A stretch of DNA of 64,000 bases from contig JAIXXB010000014.1 of the NCBI GenBank assembly GCA_027490955.1, positions 1-64,000 of the forward strand, in the 5' to 3' direction. The stretch's first letter is position 1. Each line of letters begins with the position of its first letter. This document shows positions 7,771 to 15,796 of this stretch, one piece after another. The position numbers and the translations under genes were made by a program. Under the pieces are notes generated by a model. The model saw nothing but the letters and a program-made list of their open reading frames with translations, was not told the DNA's origin and searched no databases. The stretch is from Rhodobacter sp. GTDB taxonomy: Bacteria; Pseudomonadota; Alphaproteobacteria; Rhodobacterales; Rhodobacteraceae.

Positions 7771-7844
7771 TGGAGCGGGTGAAGGGAATCGAACCCTCGT
7801 ATTCAGCTTGGGAAGCTGCTGCTCTACCATTGAGCTACACCCGC
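7771..7844 (-). tRNA. tRNA-Gly (anticodon CCC), integration target
   Basis: A full cloverleaf with encoded CCA: acceptor GCGGGTG paired with CACCCGC, D-arm GCTC/GAGC, anticodon loop TTCCCAA giving CCC, and a T-arm with TTCGATT. The anticodon stem has a G-A mismatch at its outer pair. Bases 7771-7831 are duplicated at 1540-1600, so the 3' part of this functional tRNA was probably supplied by the integrated element. Confidence 0.95.
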
Positions 7845-7883
7845 GATGCTGCGGCTGATACGCGGCAAATGCGGGAAGGTCAA

Positions 7884-7914
7884 GAAAAACCCGCGCAGGC
7901 AGGGCCTGCGCGGG
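7884..7914 (-). terminator. Rho-independent terminator after the fasciclin gene
   Basis: An 11-bp GC-rich stem (7890-7900 with 7904-7914) and a 3-base loop, followed on the minus strand by GTTTTTC. It lies 24 bases past the fasciclin stop codon. Confidence 0.8.
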
Positions 7915-7937
7915 CGCGATTTTTCGGCAGGGCCCGA

Positions 7938-8453
7938 TTACATTTTGGGCAACAAAACCGTATCGATCACATGGACAACGCCATTGCTGGCATCCAAATC
8001 AGCGGCGGTGACAGTGGCGACATTGCCCTGCTCGTCGGTGATCATCACCTTGCCGTCAGCGGTGCTGAGGGTCAGCTCGCAGCCCCCGACAGTGCCCAGT
8101 TTCGCCGTGCCAGCGCCTGCTTCGATCATGCCCAGAACGTCCGCCGCCATCGCTTTGGCAGCCACGGCATGGCAGGTCAGGATTTTGGTCAGCTGATCTT
8201 TGCTTTCAGGCTTTAGCAGCGTGTCCACAGTGCCTGCGGGCAATTTGGCAAAGGCGTCATTGGTGGGGGCAAACAGCGTGAAGGGGCCAGCGCCCGACAG
8301 GGTTTCTGCCAGACCTGCGGCCTGCACCGCGGCGACCAAAGTGGTGTGGTCTGCCGAACCGACGGCGATATCAACAATCGTGCCAGTTTGGGCAAATGCC
8401 ATGCTCGCGCTCAGTGCCACTGCGGCAACGCCACCAAAAAATGCTGCTTTCAT
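7938..8453 (-). CDS. Secreted fasciclin (FAS1) domain protein
   Basis: A 171-residue protein. A Sec signal peptide covers residues 1-22 (KAAFFGGVAAVALSASMAFAQ). A single FAS1 domain follows, with the two conserved boxes: GPFTLFAPTNDAFAKLP (H1) and NGVVHVIDTVLLP at the C-terminus (H2). FAS1 domains mediate adhesion or protein contacts in the periplasm or at the surface. ATG 8453 has GGAG seven bases upstream; the upstream ATG at 8489 lacks this and would bury the signal peptide. The gene follows an ECF sigma/anti-sigma pair, an arrangement in which the fasciclin gene is often a target of the sigma factor. Confidence 0.88.
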   Translation of the reverse strand: MKAAFFGGVAAVALSASMAFAQTGTIVDIAVGSADHTTLVAAVQAAGLAETLSGAGPFTLFAPTNDAFAKLPAGTVDTLLKPESKDQLTKILTCHAVAAKAMAADVLGMIEAGAGTAKLGTVGGCELTLSTADGKVMITDEQGNVATVTAADLDASNGVVHVIDTVLLPKM

Positions 8454-8546
8454 GCTTCGTCTCCAGTTTGCGCGGCGGGCCAATCCCACCGCTTATGACA
8501 GGAACGAAACAGCGGGCGGAAAAGTTTCAGCCCGCGCGGATTTTTT

Positions 8547-9233
8547 TCAATTTTCTTGCACAAACATGCCTGCAGCCACAATGGGGCCGCTGGCCACGCC
8601 ATTTGGCCCGCCGCCAAAGGGCTCGTCCGTGATCGCCAGCACATAGCCAATCGGCAGGTTTGGCGCAGGCAATGTCAGCGCAGCGTCAATCAGCCCCAGC
8701 GACACAGGCGGCTTATCCCCATCAATCAACCACAGCTCATAGCTGCGATCGGGGGCAGGTGGGCTGCCTTTGGTGCGCGTCAGGGTCAAATTGCCCCCTT
8801 CAAGACGCGCCAAAAACTCTAGGCTGCTGCCTTGGGCCAAAAGTGTGGCCGTTTGGGCGGGCGTTTGCGGTGCAGTGCCGCCGAAATTCAGCAGCAGCGC
8901 CAGCACCACCACCGACAAAGCCGCCATCGCGCCCGTGCCAATCAACCCGCCCAGCCAGCCTGTGGGCATGGTGAACCAGCGCCGCAGTTTCGGCGCGCCA
9001 AACAAACGTTGCTCGATTTTGGGCAAAAGATTGGGCGCTGGCACGGGGTCTACCTCGTCTGCCAAGGGCGAAAGCCGCGCTTCCCACGCCGCAACGCGGG
9101 CAGCAAAGGCGGGGGATTGTTTGATCAGCCCTTCGGCGCGGCGGCGATCTGCCCCTTCCAAAACGCCCAAAGCATATTCTGCGGCCAAAAGGTCGTTCTC
9201 ATCAACAGGATCAGAAGCGGCGGGCGGGGTCAT
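8547..9233 (-). CDS. Anti-sigma factor, RskA-like
   Basis: A 228-residue membrane anti-sigma factor. The cytoplasmic N-terminus (about 1-85) has the ENDLLAAEYALGVLEGADRRRAE helix set of anti-sigma-K proteins. One transmembrane helix follows (about 97-119, MAALSVVVLALLLNF), then a periplasmic RskA-type domain with ELWLIDGDKPPVSLG and ending FVQEN. It should hold the sigma factor encoded just upstream at the membrane. Its ATG (9231-9233) overlaps the sigma factor stop (TGA 9230-9232) as ATGA, so the two are translationally coupled. Confidence 0.87.
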   Translation of the reverse strand: MTPPAASDPVDENDLLAAEYALGVLEGADRRRAEGLIKQSPAFAARVAAWEARLSPLADEVDPVPAPNLLPKIEQRLFGAPKLRRWFTMPTGWLGGLIGTGAMAALSVVVLALLLNFGGTAPQTPAQTATLLAQGSSLEFLARLEGGNLTLTRTKGSPPAPDRSYELWLIDGDKPPVSLGLIDAALTLPAPNLPIGYVLAITDEPFGGGPNGVASGPIVAAGMFVQEN

Positions 9234-9772
9234 TGGGCCATGCAGTCTTTCAAAGAGATCAGGCCGCGTCGCAGCCATGTTCGCATCGTATTCAACGGCA
9301 CATTGGCGGCAAGCGCAAGATCGCTGTAAGACTGGCCCGACAGATAGGCCCCGCGCAGGGCGGTGGCCACGGCAGGGTCAAGCCTGCCGAGACAATGATC
9401 AATGCGCGCCGCCTCGCCGCGGGCAATCAGTTGCACTTCGGCGCGCGGGGCTGGGTCTGCGGCAGCGGCCAGTTCATCCTCGTCGCCCAAATGCGCAGGC
9501 TTGCGCGCGCGGATCAGATCAATCGCGTGATTGCGCGCCAGTGCCACGGCCCAAGCCATGGCTTGGCCCCGTTCTGGGCTGAACCGCGCCGCGCGCAGCC
9601 AAATTCTGGTGAAAACCTCTTGCAATGCGTCCTCTGCCTCGGCCCTTGTGCCAAGGATACGGATCAGCAGGCCAAAAAGTTTCGGTGCGGTGGCAGAATA
9701 AAATTCGCCAAAGGCTGCGCGGTCTTGGGCGGCGATACGGGTAAGCAGGGCGGAGAGATGTTCATCTTGCAT
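9230..9772 (-). CDS. ECF-family RNA polymerase sigma factor
   Basis: A 180-residue extracytoplasmic-function sigma factor. Region 2 spans about 20-90 (AFGEFYSATAPKLFGLLIRILGTRAEAEDALQEVFTRIW, then ALARNHAIDLIR), and region 4 about 120-175 (LRGAYLSGQSYSDLALAANVPLNTMRTWLRRGLISLK) forms the helix-turn-helix that reads the -35 element. There is no long N-terminal extension. With the RskA-like gene directly downstream it forms a SigK/RskA-type pair released by proteolysis or a redox signal. The fasciclin gene is its likely target. Confidence 0.92.
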   Translation of the reverse strand: MQDEHLSALLTRIAAQDRAAFGEFYSATAPKLFGLLIRILGTRAEAEDALQEVFTRIWLRAARFSPERGQAMAWAVALARNHAIDLIRARKPAHLGDEDELAAAADPAPRAEVQLIARGEAARIDHCLGRLDPAVATALRGAYLSGQSYSDLALAANVPLNTMRTWLRRGLISLKDCMAQ

Positions 9773-9830
9773 AGAAGAAAGTTAGGGTCTCTTACGCCAA
9801 AGTCACCCCCCGCAGCCAAATTTATCGCCC

Positions 9831-11861
9831 CTAACCCCTGCGCCTGCGGCCCGCACTGCCTGCGCCTGACGTGTTGAACGACACATCGGGCAGGCTGACG
9901 ACCATGCCCAATTCTGGGAAGGTATCGACCGCATTGGGAATGGCCGAGGCATTGACAAAATGCTCTTGAAAGCGCGGCTCGATCGCGGTTTCCACCTTGT
10001 GGATATGGCGCACCACCTCTTCAATCGTGTCGCGCGCGCTGTTGCTGGCCAGCGCCATGCGCGCACCCGTGCCTGCCGCATTGCCCGCCGAGATCACCTT
10101 ATCCAGCGGAACATCAGGGATCATGCCCAAAACCATCGCATGTTTCGGGCTGATATGCGCGCCAAAGGCACCCGCCAGCACCACGCGGTCAACCTTTTCC
10201 ACGCCCATTTCATCCATCAGCAATTTCGCCCCCGCATAAAGCGCGGCCTTGGCCAATTGGATGGCGCGAATATCGCCTTGGGTTACGGTGATCAGCGGGC
10301 CGCCCTGCGCCGTGCCATCATGCAAGATATAGGCATGGGTGCGCCCTTCGGGGATGCAGCGCGCCGAGCCTGTCTGATCGGGCCCGCCGATCAGCCCGCC
10401 TTGGTCCAAAAGCCCCGCCATACGCAATTCGGCCACGGCCTCGATAATGCCCGATCCGCAAATACCCGTCACGCCCATCTGCGCGGTGGCTTCGGCAAAA
10501 CCGTCCTCATCGCTCCATTTATCGCAGCCAATCACCGAAAAGCGCGGCTCTTTGGTGACAGGGTCAATCTGCACCCGTTCAATCGCACCCGGGGCTGCGC
10601 GCTGCCCCGAGGATATTTGCGCACCCTCGAACGCAGGGCCAGTGGGGGACGAGCAGGCCAGAACGCGTGTCTTATTGCCCAGCAAGATTTCCGCATTGGT
10701 TCCCACATCAACAATCAGCACCATGTCATTGGATTTGTTGGGTTCTTCCGAAAGGGCAACTGCCGCGGCATCCGCCCCGACATGGCCTGCGATGCAGGGC
10801 AGAATATAGGCGCGCGCGGCGGGGTTGATGGTGGTGATGTCCAAATCCGCCCCATCCAGCGACAGCGACTCGCTGGCGGCAAGGGCAAAGGGCGCTTGGC
10901 CCAGTTCCACAGGGTCAATGCCCAGCAAAAGATGGTGCATCACAGGGTTGCACACAAACACCACCTCGTAAATCGCGCGCGGATCAATGCCTGCTTCGGC
11001 AGAAATACTGCTGGCCAATGTGGCAATCGCCGCGCGCACCACCGATGTCATTTCCACATCGCCGCCTTCGTTCATCATCACATAGGACACGCGGCTCATC
11101 AAATCTTCGCCAAAGCGGATTTGCGGGTTCATCACGCCTGCGCTGGCCAAAACCGCCCCATCGGACAAGTTGCACAAATGTGCAGCTATGGTCGTGCTGC
11201 CCAAATCAATGGCAAGCCCATATAAAGCGCCCTCATGAAACCCCGGAAAAATGTCTAGAATTCGGTGCGTTGCGTCATGGTTGCCTTTGTTCAGCACCAC
11301 AGTCACCGACCATTCGCCACGCCGCAGCGCAGGTTGCAGGCGGCGCAGCAGGGCAAGGTCTGCGGTGACATCGGCAATGCCCCATTCGCGGGCCAGCGCG
11401 GCTTTCAGCCGTTCAAAATCGCCCGAAGGTTCGTGCATATCGGGCTGCTCGACTGTCACAAAATAGGCGCGTGTGGCAGGGTCCATCACCATATCGCGCG
11501 CCGAGGCCGACTTGCGGATGACCTGTTTATGCACCTGACTTTCAGGCGGCACATCGACGATAACATCGCCCATCACCTTGGCTTGGCAGCCCAAACGCCG
11601 CCCATCGATCAGCCCGCGAATATCCTTATAGCGCTGCTCGACCGCGTTCCACTCGGACAAGGCATCTTGATCGACTGTAACGCCAAATTTGGAAAATTCG
11701 CCATAACTGGGCGTGATTTGGCATTTGCTGCAAATGCCGCGCCCACCGCAGACCGAATCCAGATCAACGCCCAATTGGCGCGCGGCGGTCAAAATCGGCG
11801 TGCCAATGGCGAAACGCCCGCGCTTGCCAGAAGGGGTAAAGATTACAGTGGCATCAGTCAT
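9831..11861 (-). CDS. ASKHA-domain iron-sulfur protein, corrinoid-activator (RACo) type
   Basis: A 676-residue protein. The N-terminal 2Fe-2S ferredoxin domain has Cys38, Cys44, Cys47 (CGGRGICSKC) and Cys92 as ligands. After a linker, the C-terminal two thirds is an actin-like ATPase fold: YGLAIDLGSTTIAAHL (phosphate 1), LIVDVGTNAEILLG (phosphate 2) and RVVLAGAFGAHISP. RACo-type proteins use ATP and one electron to reactivate Co(II) corrinoid proteins in methyl transfer. No corrinoid protein or methyltransferase lies in this window, so its partner is elsewhere or its substrate differs. The cupin gene starts seven bases upstream of its ATG region and is probably co-transcribed. Confidence 0.85.
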   Translation of the reverse strand: MTDATVIFTPSGKRGRFAIGTPILTAARQLGVDLDSVCGGRGICSKCQITPSYGEFSKFGVTVDQDALSEWNAVEQRYKDIRGLIDGRRLGCQAKVMGDVIVDVPPESQVHKQVIRKSASARDMVMDPATRAYFVTVEQPDMHEPSGDFERLKAALAREWGIADVTADLALLRRLQPALRRGEWSVTVVLNKGNHDATHRILDIFPGFHEGALYGLAIDLGSTTIAAHLCNLSDGAVLASAGVMNPQIRFGEDLMSRVSYVMMNEGGDVEMTSVVRAAIATLASSISAEAGIDPRAIYEVVFVCNPVMHHLLLGIDPVELGQAPFALAASESLSLDGADLDITTINPAARAYILPCIAGHVGADAAAVALSEEPNKSNDMVLIVDVGTNAEILLGNKTRVLACSSPTGPAFEGAQISSGQRAAPGAIERVQIDPVTKEPRFSVIGCDKWSDEDGFAEATAQMGVTGICGSGIIEAVAELRMAGLLDQGGLIGGPDQTGSARCIPEGRTHAYILHDGTAQGGPLITVTQGDIRAIQLAKAALYAGAKLLMDEMGVEKVDRVVLAGAFGAHISPKHAMVLGMIPDVPLDKVISAGNAAGTGARMALASNSARDTIEEVVRHIHKVETAIEPRFQEHFVNASAIPNAVDTFPELGMVVSLPDVSFNTSGAGSAGRRRRG

Positions 11862-11867
11862 TTTATC

Positions 11868-12254
11868 TTATCCTTGGGATCGGAAACTATAGGCAATATC
11901 GGCAAAGCTGTCGCAGGCAAAGGTGTAAAACCACCGCAGGTCAGCGCTGGCGCGCGGCACACCATGCACAGCGCCGGCGGGAATGAAAAGGGCAACCCCC
12001 GGGGCCAGCAGATGCGCCACGCCGTCAATCATCACCTCGCCCGTGCCGTCTAGGCCAAAATAAACCTCGGCCTGAGGGTGGGAATGCAGCGCAAAACGAT
12101 CGCCCGCGCGCAGGGTGGCAATGCCGCAGACAAGGCTGTCCGTGGGCGTGCTATCGCCCGAAAACAGGGTTTGAAAGCCGATATTGCCGCGCGCAGGGTC
12201 ATCCCAACGTTCCAGCGGCACATCGGCCTGATCTATGCGGACGGGTTTGGTCAT
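11868..12254 (-). CDS. Small cupin-domain protein
   Basis: A 128-residue single cupin. Motif 1 is FALHSHPQAEVYFGLDGTGEVMIDG, with two His and a Glu as metal ligands, and motif 2 is VALFIPAGAVHGV, with the last His. The enzyme activity cannot be read from the sequence; relatives include sugar-binding proteins, dioxygenases and DMSP lyases, and I see nothing that selects a lyase. It ends six bases before the ASKHA gene begins, so the two form an operon. Confidence 0.75.
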   Translation of the reverse strand: MTKPVRIDQADVPLERWDDPARGNIGFQTLFSGDSTPTDSLVCGIATLRAGDRFALHSHPQAEVYFGLDGTGEVMIDGVAHLLAPGVALFIPAGAVHGVPRASADLRWFYTFACDSFADIAYSFRSQG

Positions 12255-12345
12255 ATCTTTGCCCCTATTGCAGCGCTAAACCTAGTGCCCAGCGTGGAAA
12301 AACACAGTGCAAATGCGGCATTCCGCGCGCGTTCAGCGGCCAATC

Positions 12346-13422
12346 TTAGGCGCGAAACTGCTTGGCCAGTTTGAGGCCCTGACCCTGATAATTCGAAGAA
12401 ATACCCGCCCCATACAGCGTATCTGGGCGCGCGGACATTTTTTCATAAACCAACCTTCCGACAACTTGCCCATGTTCCAGCACAAAGGGCGCTTCGTGGC
12501 AGCGCACTTCGAGCACGCCGCGAGAGCCTGCGCCGCCCGCGCTGGCATGGCCAAAGCCCGGGTCGAAAAACCCCGCATAATGCACCCGAAACTCGCCCGC
12601 CATGGCCAAATAAGGGGCCATTTCGGCGGCATAATCGGGCGGAATCGTCACCGCCTCGCGCGAGACAAGGATATAAAACGCACCCGGGTCCAGTATGATG
12701 CGGCCAGAGGTGGTGCGGATTTCCTCCCAAAACTCGCGCGCAGGGTAATGTCCGATTTTGGCAAGATCGACCACGCCTGTATGGGGTTTGGCGCGGTAGC
12801 CCACCAAATCGCTGCCTTCAGGCCGCAGATCTACCGAAAAGCCCAGACCGCCTGAAATCACCGCCTCGCCCGATACCAAACTGTCCGATCTATGCAGCGC
12901 TGCCAAAGCCAGATCATCCAAGGCCGCCTGACCGCGGCGAAAACGGATTTGGTTCAGCCTTTGGCCCGCGCGCACTAAAACGGAAAAGCTTTTGGGGCAA
13001 ACCTCGGCGTAAAGCGGGCCTTTATATCCTGCCGCAATGCGGTCAAATTCCTCGCCGCCATCGGTGATGCAGCGGGTCAGCAAATCCAATCGGCCGGTCG
13101 AGGATTTGGCATTGGCCACAGCGGTGATATCGTGCGGCAGATCAAGCTGTTCCATCAAGGGGATGACGTAAACACAGCCCTTTTCCAGCACGGCACCTTC
13201 GGTCAGATCAATGCGGTGCATCTCAAATTCAGATACGCGATGCGCCACGCTGGCCTGTTTGCCCACAAGGAAAGAGGCGCGTACGCGGTAGGCCATGGTG
13301 CCAAGGCGCAAATCCAAACTGGCGGGCTGCACTTGATCGGGCAAAATCGCACTTTGGGCACGGATCGCGCCTGTTTCGATCAACTGCTTTAGCTGCTGAA
13401 TGGGAAGAACGCCCACAGTCAT
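12346..13422 (-). CDS. dcd: dCTP deaminase, long alphaproteobacterial form
   Basis: A 358-residue protein of the dCTP deaminase/dUTPase superfamily, nearly twice the length of the E. coli enzyme because two related beta-barrel units lie in tandem. The first unit carries QPASLDLRLG and ANAKSSTGRLDLLTRC...GYKGPLYAEV, matching the nucleotide-binding Ser/Arg and catalytic segments; the second repeats the pattern with MAGEFRVHYAGFFDPGFG. It converts dCTP to dUTP for thymidylate synthesis. ATG 13422 follows a GGGGG ribosome site; the frame opens earlier only with a TTG. Confidence 0.87.
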   Translation of the reverse strand: MTVGVLPIQQLKQLIETGAIRAQSAILPDQVQPASLDLRLGTMAYRVRASFLVGKQASVAHRVSEFEMHRIDLTEGAVLEKGCVYVIPLMEQLDLPHDITAVANAKSSTGRLDLLTRCITDGGEEFDRIAAGYKGPLYAEVCPKSFSVLVRAGQRLNQIRFRRGQAALDDLALAALHRSDSLVSGEAVISGGLGFSVDLRPEGSDLVGYRAKPHTGVVDLAKIGHYPAREFWEEIRTTSGRIILDPGAFYILVSREAVTIPPDYAAEMAPYLAMAGEFRVHYAGFFDPGFGHASAGGAGSRGVLEVRCHEAPFVLEHGQVVGRLVYEKMSARPDTLYGAGISSNYQGQGLKLAKQFRA

Positions 13423-13457
13423 GTCAGCCCCCAAGCTGTTCTTGTCAAAAGAAAAAG

Positions 13458-13485
13458 ACCCGCATGCGCAACGCGCAGACGGGCC
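13458..13485 (-). terminator. Terminator of tRNA-Pro
   Basis: On the minus strand CCCG-TC-TGCGC-GTT-GCGCA-TG-CGGG followed by TCTTTTTC, starting eight bases past the tRNA 3' end. Confidence 0.75.
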
Positions 13486-13492
13486 TTTTCTT

Positions 13493-13570
13493 TGGTCGGG
13501 CCGGGGAGATTCGAACTCCCGACCTTCCGCCCCCCAGACGGACGCGCTAACCAGGCTGCGCTACGGCCCG
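13493..13570 (-). tRNA. tRNA-Pro (anticodon GGG)
   Basis: A complete cloverleaf with encoded CCA. Acceptor CGGGCCG pairs with CGGCCCG, the D-stem is GCGC/GCGC, the anticodon stem is TCCGT/GCGGA with loop CTGGGGG giving GGG, and the T-arm is GGGAG-TTCGAAT-CTCCC. Confidence 0.95.
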
Positions 13571-13621
13571 ACACGCGCACTTCATAGCGCACTGGGCGGC
13601 AAGGGCAAGCGGGAAAGCGCA

Positions 13622-14344
13622 TCAATCGCGGCCGCTTTCGGCATTTTGCGCCATGCGGGCCTGCAACGCGCGCGCGCGCGCCAAAAGGGCGGCGGCGGCG
13701 GCATTCTTGGCAAAGGTTCCGCGCGGCAAATCCCGCAAGATCCGCGCCGCCGTTGTGCGGCTGACAGTGGGGCGGCGCTGCGGCGGGCCCAGATCAAACC
13801 CGGGAAAGGTGGGGGCCTCGTCCAGCGGTTTGGTGAAATCAACTGTGTCAATCACCGCGCCCTTGCGCGCATCAGGCGGGGATTTGGGCGCGGCATGGGG
13901 GCCAGCATCGGGGGCAGGGCGGCGATCTGTGCGGCGCAGGGCTGTTTCCAGCGCCACAATGGTGGCCGTTCCGGCGCGTTCGGGCGGCCCTTCGGCGGCA
14001 GGCTCTATGCCAAAATTGCGCGACAGCGCCGCCGATAGGGCGGCTTCGGCATCTTGGTCAATATCGGAAATTTCTGCGCCAATTAGGGCTGCGACATGGC
14101 GAACACCTTGATCGCGCAGCACTTTTTGCACGCCGCGAATGGTCATCCCTTCGGCATAAAGCAGATATTTTATCCCCGTCAGCAAGGCCACGTCATTTGG
14201 GCGGTAATAGCGCCGCCCGCCTGCGCGCTTGACGGGGCGAATTTGCGGAAAACGGGTTTCCCAAAACCGCAGCACATGGGCGGGGGTTTCCAACAGGCTG
14301 GCCACCTCGCTGATGGTGCGAAACGCCTCGGCTGATTTATCCAT
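13622..14344 (-). CDS. MerR-family transcriptional regulator
   Basis: A 240-residue regulator. The N-terminal winged helix (about 9-75) has the MerR signature [49 protein letters not shown] helical segment follows, and then a long Ala/Pro-rich C-terminal half without a recognisable effector domain or metal-binding cysteines. A MerR gene of this kind downstream of ihfA is conserved in alphaproteobacteria. Its targets are not known from the sequence. Confidence 0.87.
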   Translation of the reverse strand: MDKSAEAFRTISEVASLLETPAHVLRFWETRFPQIRPVKRAGGRRYYRPNDVALLTGIKYLLYAEGMTIRGVQKVLRDQGVRHVAALIGAEISDIDQDAEAALSAALSRNFGIEPAAEGPPERAGTATIVALETALRRTDRRPAPDAGPHAAPKSPPDARKGAVIDTVDFTKPLDEAPTFPGFDLGPPQRRPTVSRTTAARILRDLPRGTFAKNAAAAALLARARALQARMAQNAESGRD

Positions 14345-14412
14345 CAGTGGCTAACCCTTACGCCCAATGATCTGCACACCCAGTGACAGCGCACCCAATG
14401 ATCTGCGCGCAG

Positions 14413-14715
14413 CTATTTCTTTTTGCCAGCCGCAACGCGGTCTTTCATCATATGCGACGGGCGGAAAGACAAAACGCGGCGCGGGCTGATCGGCACCTCG
14501 TCCCCTGTTTTGGGGTTGCGGCCCACACGTGCGGTTTTCGAGCGCACCGAAAACGTGCCAAAGGACGAGATTTTCACCGTATCGCCCGCCGCCAACGCAT
14601 CAGAAATATGTTTTAATACAGCTTCGACCAAATCAGACGATTCGTTGCGGCTTAGGCCCACTTCGCGAAACACCGCTTCGCTTAGGTCCATGCGCGTCAA
14701 TGTTTTTTCGCTCAT
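14413..14715 (-). CDS. ihfA: Integration host factor subunit alpha
   Basis: A 100-residue HU/IHF-fold protein, the usual length for IHF-alpha. It shows [29 protein letters not shown] at the N-terminus and the DNA-bending arm [23 protein letters not shown]. With the beta subunit it bends DNA for transcription, replication and phage-type recombination, so it could assist the integrases at the left of the window. It follows fabH and precedes the MerR gene, all on the minus strand. Confidence 0.93.
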   Translation of the reverse strand: MSEKTLTRMDLSEAVFREVGLSRNESSDLVEAVLKHISDALAAGDTVKISSFGTFSVRSKTARVGRNPKTGDEVPISPRRVLSFRPSHMMKDRVAAGKKK

Positions 14716-14824
14716 ATCATCCCCCCGGATTTTGGATAAGTTTGAACAGGGATTTACGCTAAGTCAACACATCTGCTGCACACATGTTCGCGTATTGGTA
14801 TAAATTCACAATTCTAGGCAAATG

Positions 14825-15796
14825 TCACCAGCGCAGCACAACCGCGCCCCATGCCAGCCCCCCACCAATCGCCTCGGTCACAATCAAATCGCCCCGTTTG
14901 ATCTGCCCACGCGCCACGCCCACCGACAGCGCCAAAGGGATAGAGGCCGCCGAGGTATTGCCATGATCTTGCACAGTGACCACGACCCGATCCATCGGAA
15001 CCTGCATTCGTTTGGCCGTGCCTTCGATGATGCGGATATTGGCCTGATGCGGCACGATCCAATTAACATCTTCGCCCGTCAGCCCCGCCTTATCCAAGGC
15101 AGCATGGGCTGTTTCGGCCAGTTTTTCAACCGCATGGCGGAACACTTCGCGCCCTTGCATGCGCAACTTGCCTGTCTGCCCCGTCGAGACGCCGCCATCG
15201 ACATAAAGCAGGTCTTTGAACTGGCCATCCGAATGCAGATCGGTGGCCAAAATGCCGCGGTCTTGGCTGGTGCCTGCCCCTTGCTCGGCGGCCAAAATCA
15301 CGGCCCCTGCGCCATCGCCAAACAAGACGCAGCTAGCGCGATCTTCCCAATCCATCAGCTTGGAAAAGGTTTCTGCGCCAATCACCATGACGCGGCGCGC
15401 TTGGCCTGACAGGATCATGCCCTGCGCCGTTGACAGCGCAAAGACAAAACCCGCACAAACCGCCTGCACATCAAAGGCAAAGCCGACACTCATGCCGATT
15501 TTGGCCTGAATCATCGATGCGGCAGAAGGAAAGGTTAAATCCGCCGTCGACGTGGCAAGGATGATCGCATCTAAATCATCGGCCTGAAGCCCCGCATGGG
15601 CCAGTGCCGCGCGGGCGGCGGCTGCGCCCAGATCAGATGTATTTTCCCCCTCGGCGGCATAATGACGCCGTTCAATGCCCGAACGCGTCTTGATCCATTC
15701 GTCCGATGTGTCCATTTTGGCCGCAAATTCGGCATTTTCCACAATGCGGGCGGGTAGATAATGGCCCACGCCTTGAACAACGGCCCTGATTGTCAT
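14825..15796 (-). CDS. fabH: 3-oxoacyl-ACP synthase III
   Basis: A 323-residue KAS III, full length. It condenses acetyl-CoA with malonyl-ACP to start fatty-acid synthesis in the cytoplasm. The nucleophile Cys lies in FDVQAVCAGFVFAL (about residue 113), with the catalytic His in IVPHQANIRIIE and the Asn in QDHGNTSAASIPLAL near the C-terminus. The start overlaps the plsX stop by four bases (ATGA), so translation is coupled to plsX. Confidence 0.95.
   Translation of the reverse strand: MTIRAVVQGVGHYLPARIVENAEFAAKMDTSDEWIKTRSGIERRHYAAEGENTSDLGAAAARAALAHAGLQADDLDAIILATSTADLTFPSAASMIQAKIGMSVGFAFDVQAVCAGFVFALSTAQGMILSGQARRVMVIGAETFSKLMDWEDRASCVLFGDGAGAVILAAEQGAGTSQDRGILATDLHSDGQFKDLLYVDGGVSTGQTGKLRMQGREVFRHAVEKLAETAHAALDKAGLTGEDVNWIVPHQANIRIIEGTAKRMQVPMDRVVVTVQDHGNTSAASIPLALSVGVARGQIKRGDLIVTEAIGGGLAWGAVVLRW

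Larger units (their letters stand above)
1540..7831. mobile_element. Integrated element of about 6.2 kb in tRNA-Gly
   Basis: Bounded by the 61-bp direct repeats 1540-1600 and 7771-7831. Inside, base composition is clearly more AT-rich than the flanking chromosome. The cargo is a beta-barrel-like exported protein, a polymerase-like replication candidate, a serine recombinase, a YbjQ-like protein and an integrase whose 5' end lies 56 bases from the attachment site. No capsid, terminase, conjugation or relaxase gene is visible, so it is either a small integrative element with its own replication function or a satellite that borrows a helper's transfer machinery. Confidence 0.82.

Noticed and set aside
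10606-10630. GAGGATATTT within the ASKHA gene, resembling the start of the 55438 repeat
   Set aside because: Ten bases inside coding sequence with no second arm, so chance is enough.
9960-11225. 421-codon plus-strand frame opposite the ASKHA gene
   Set aside because: Antisense shadow; the minus-strand frame has clear domains.
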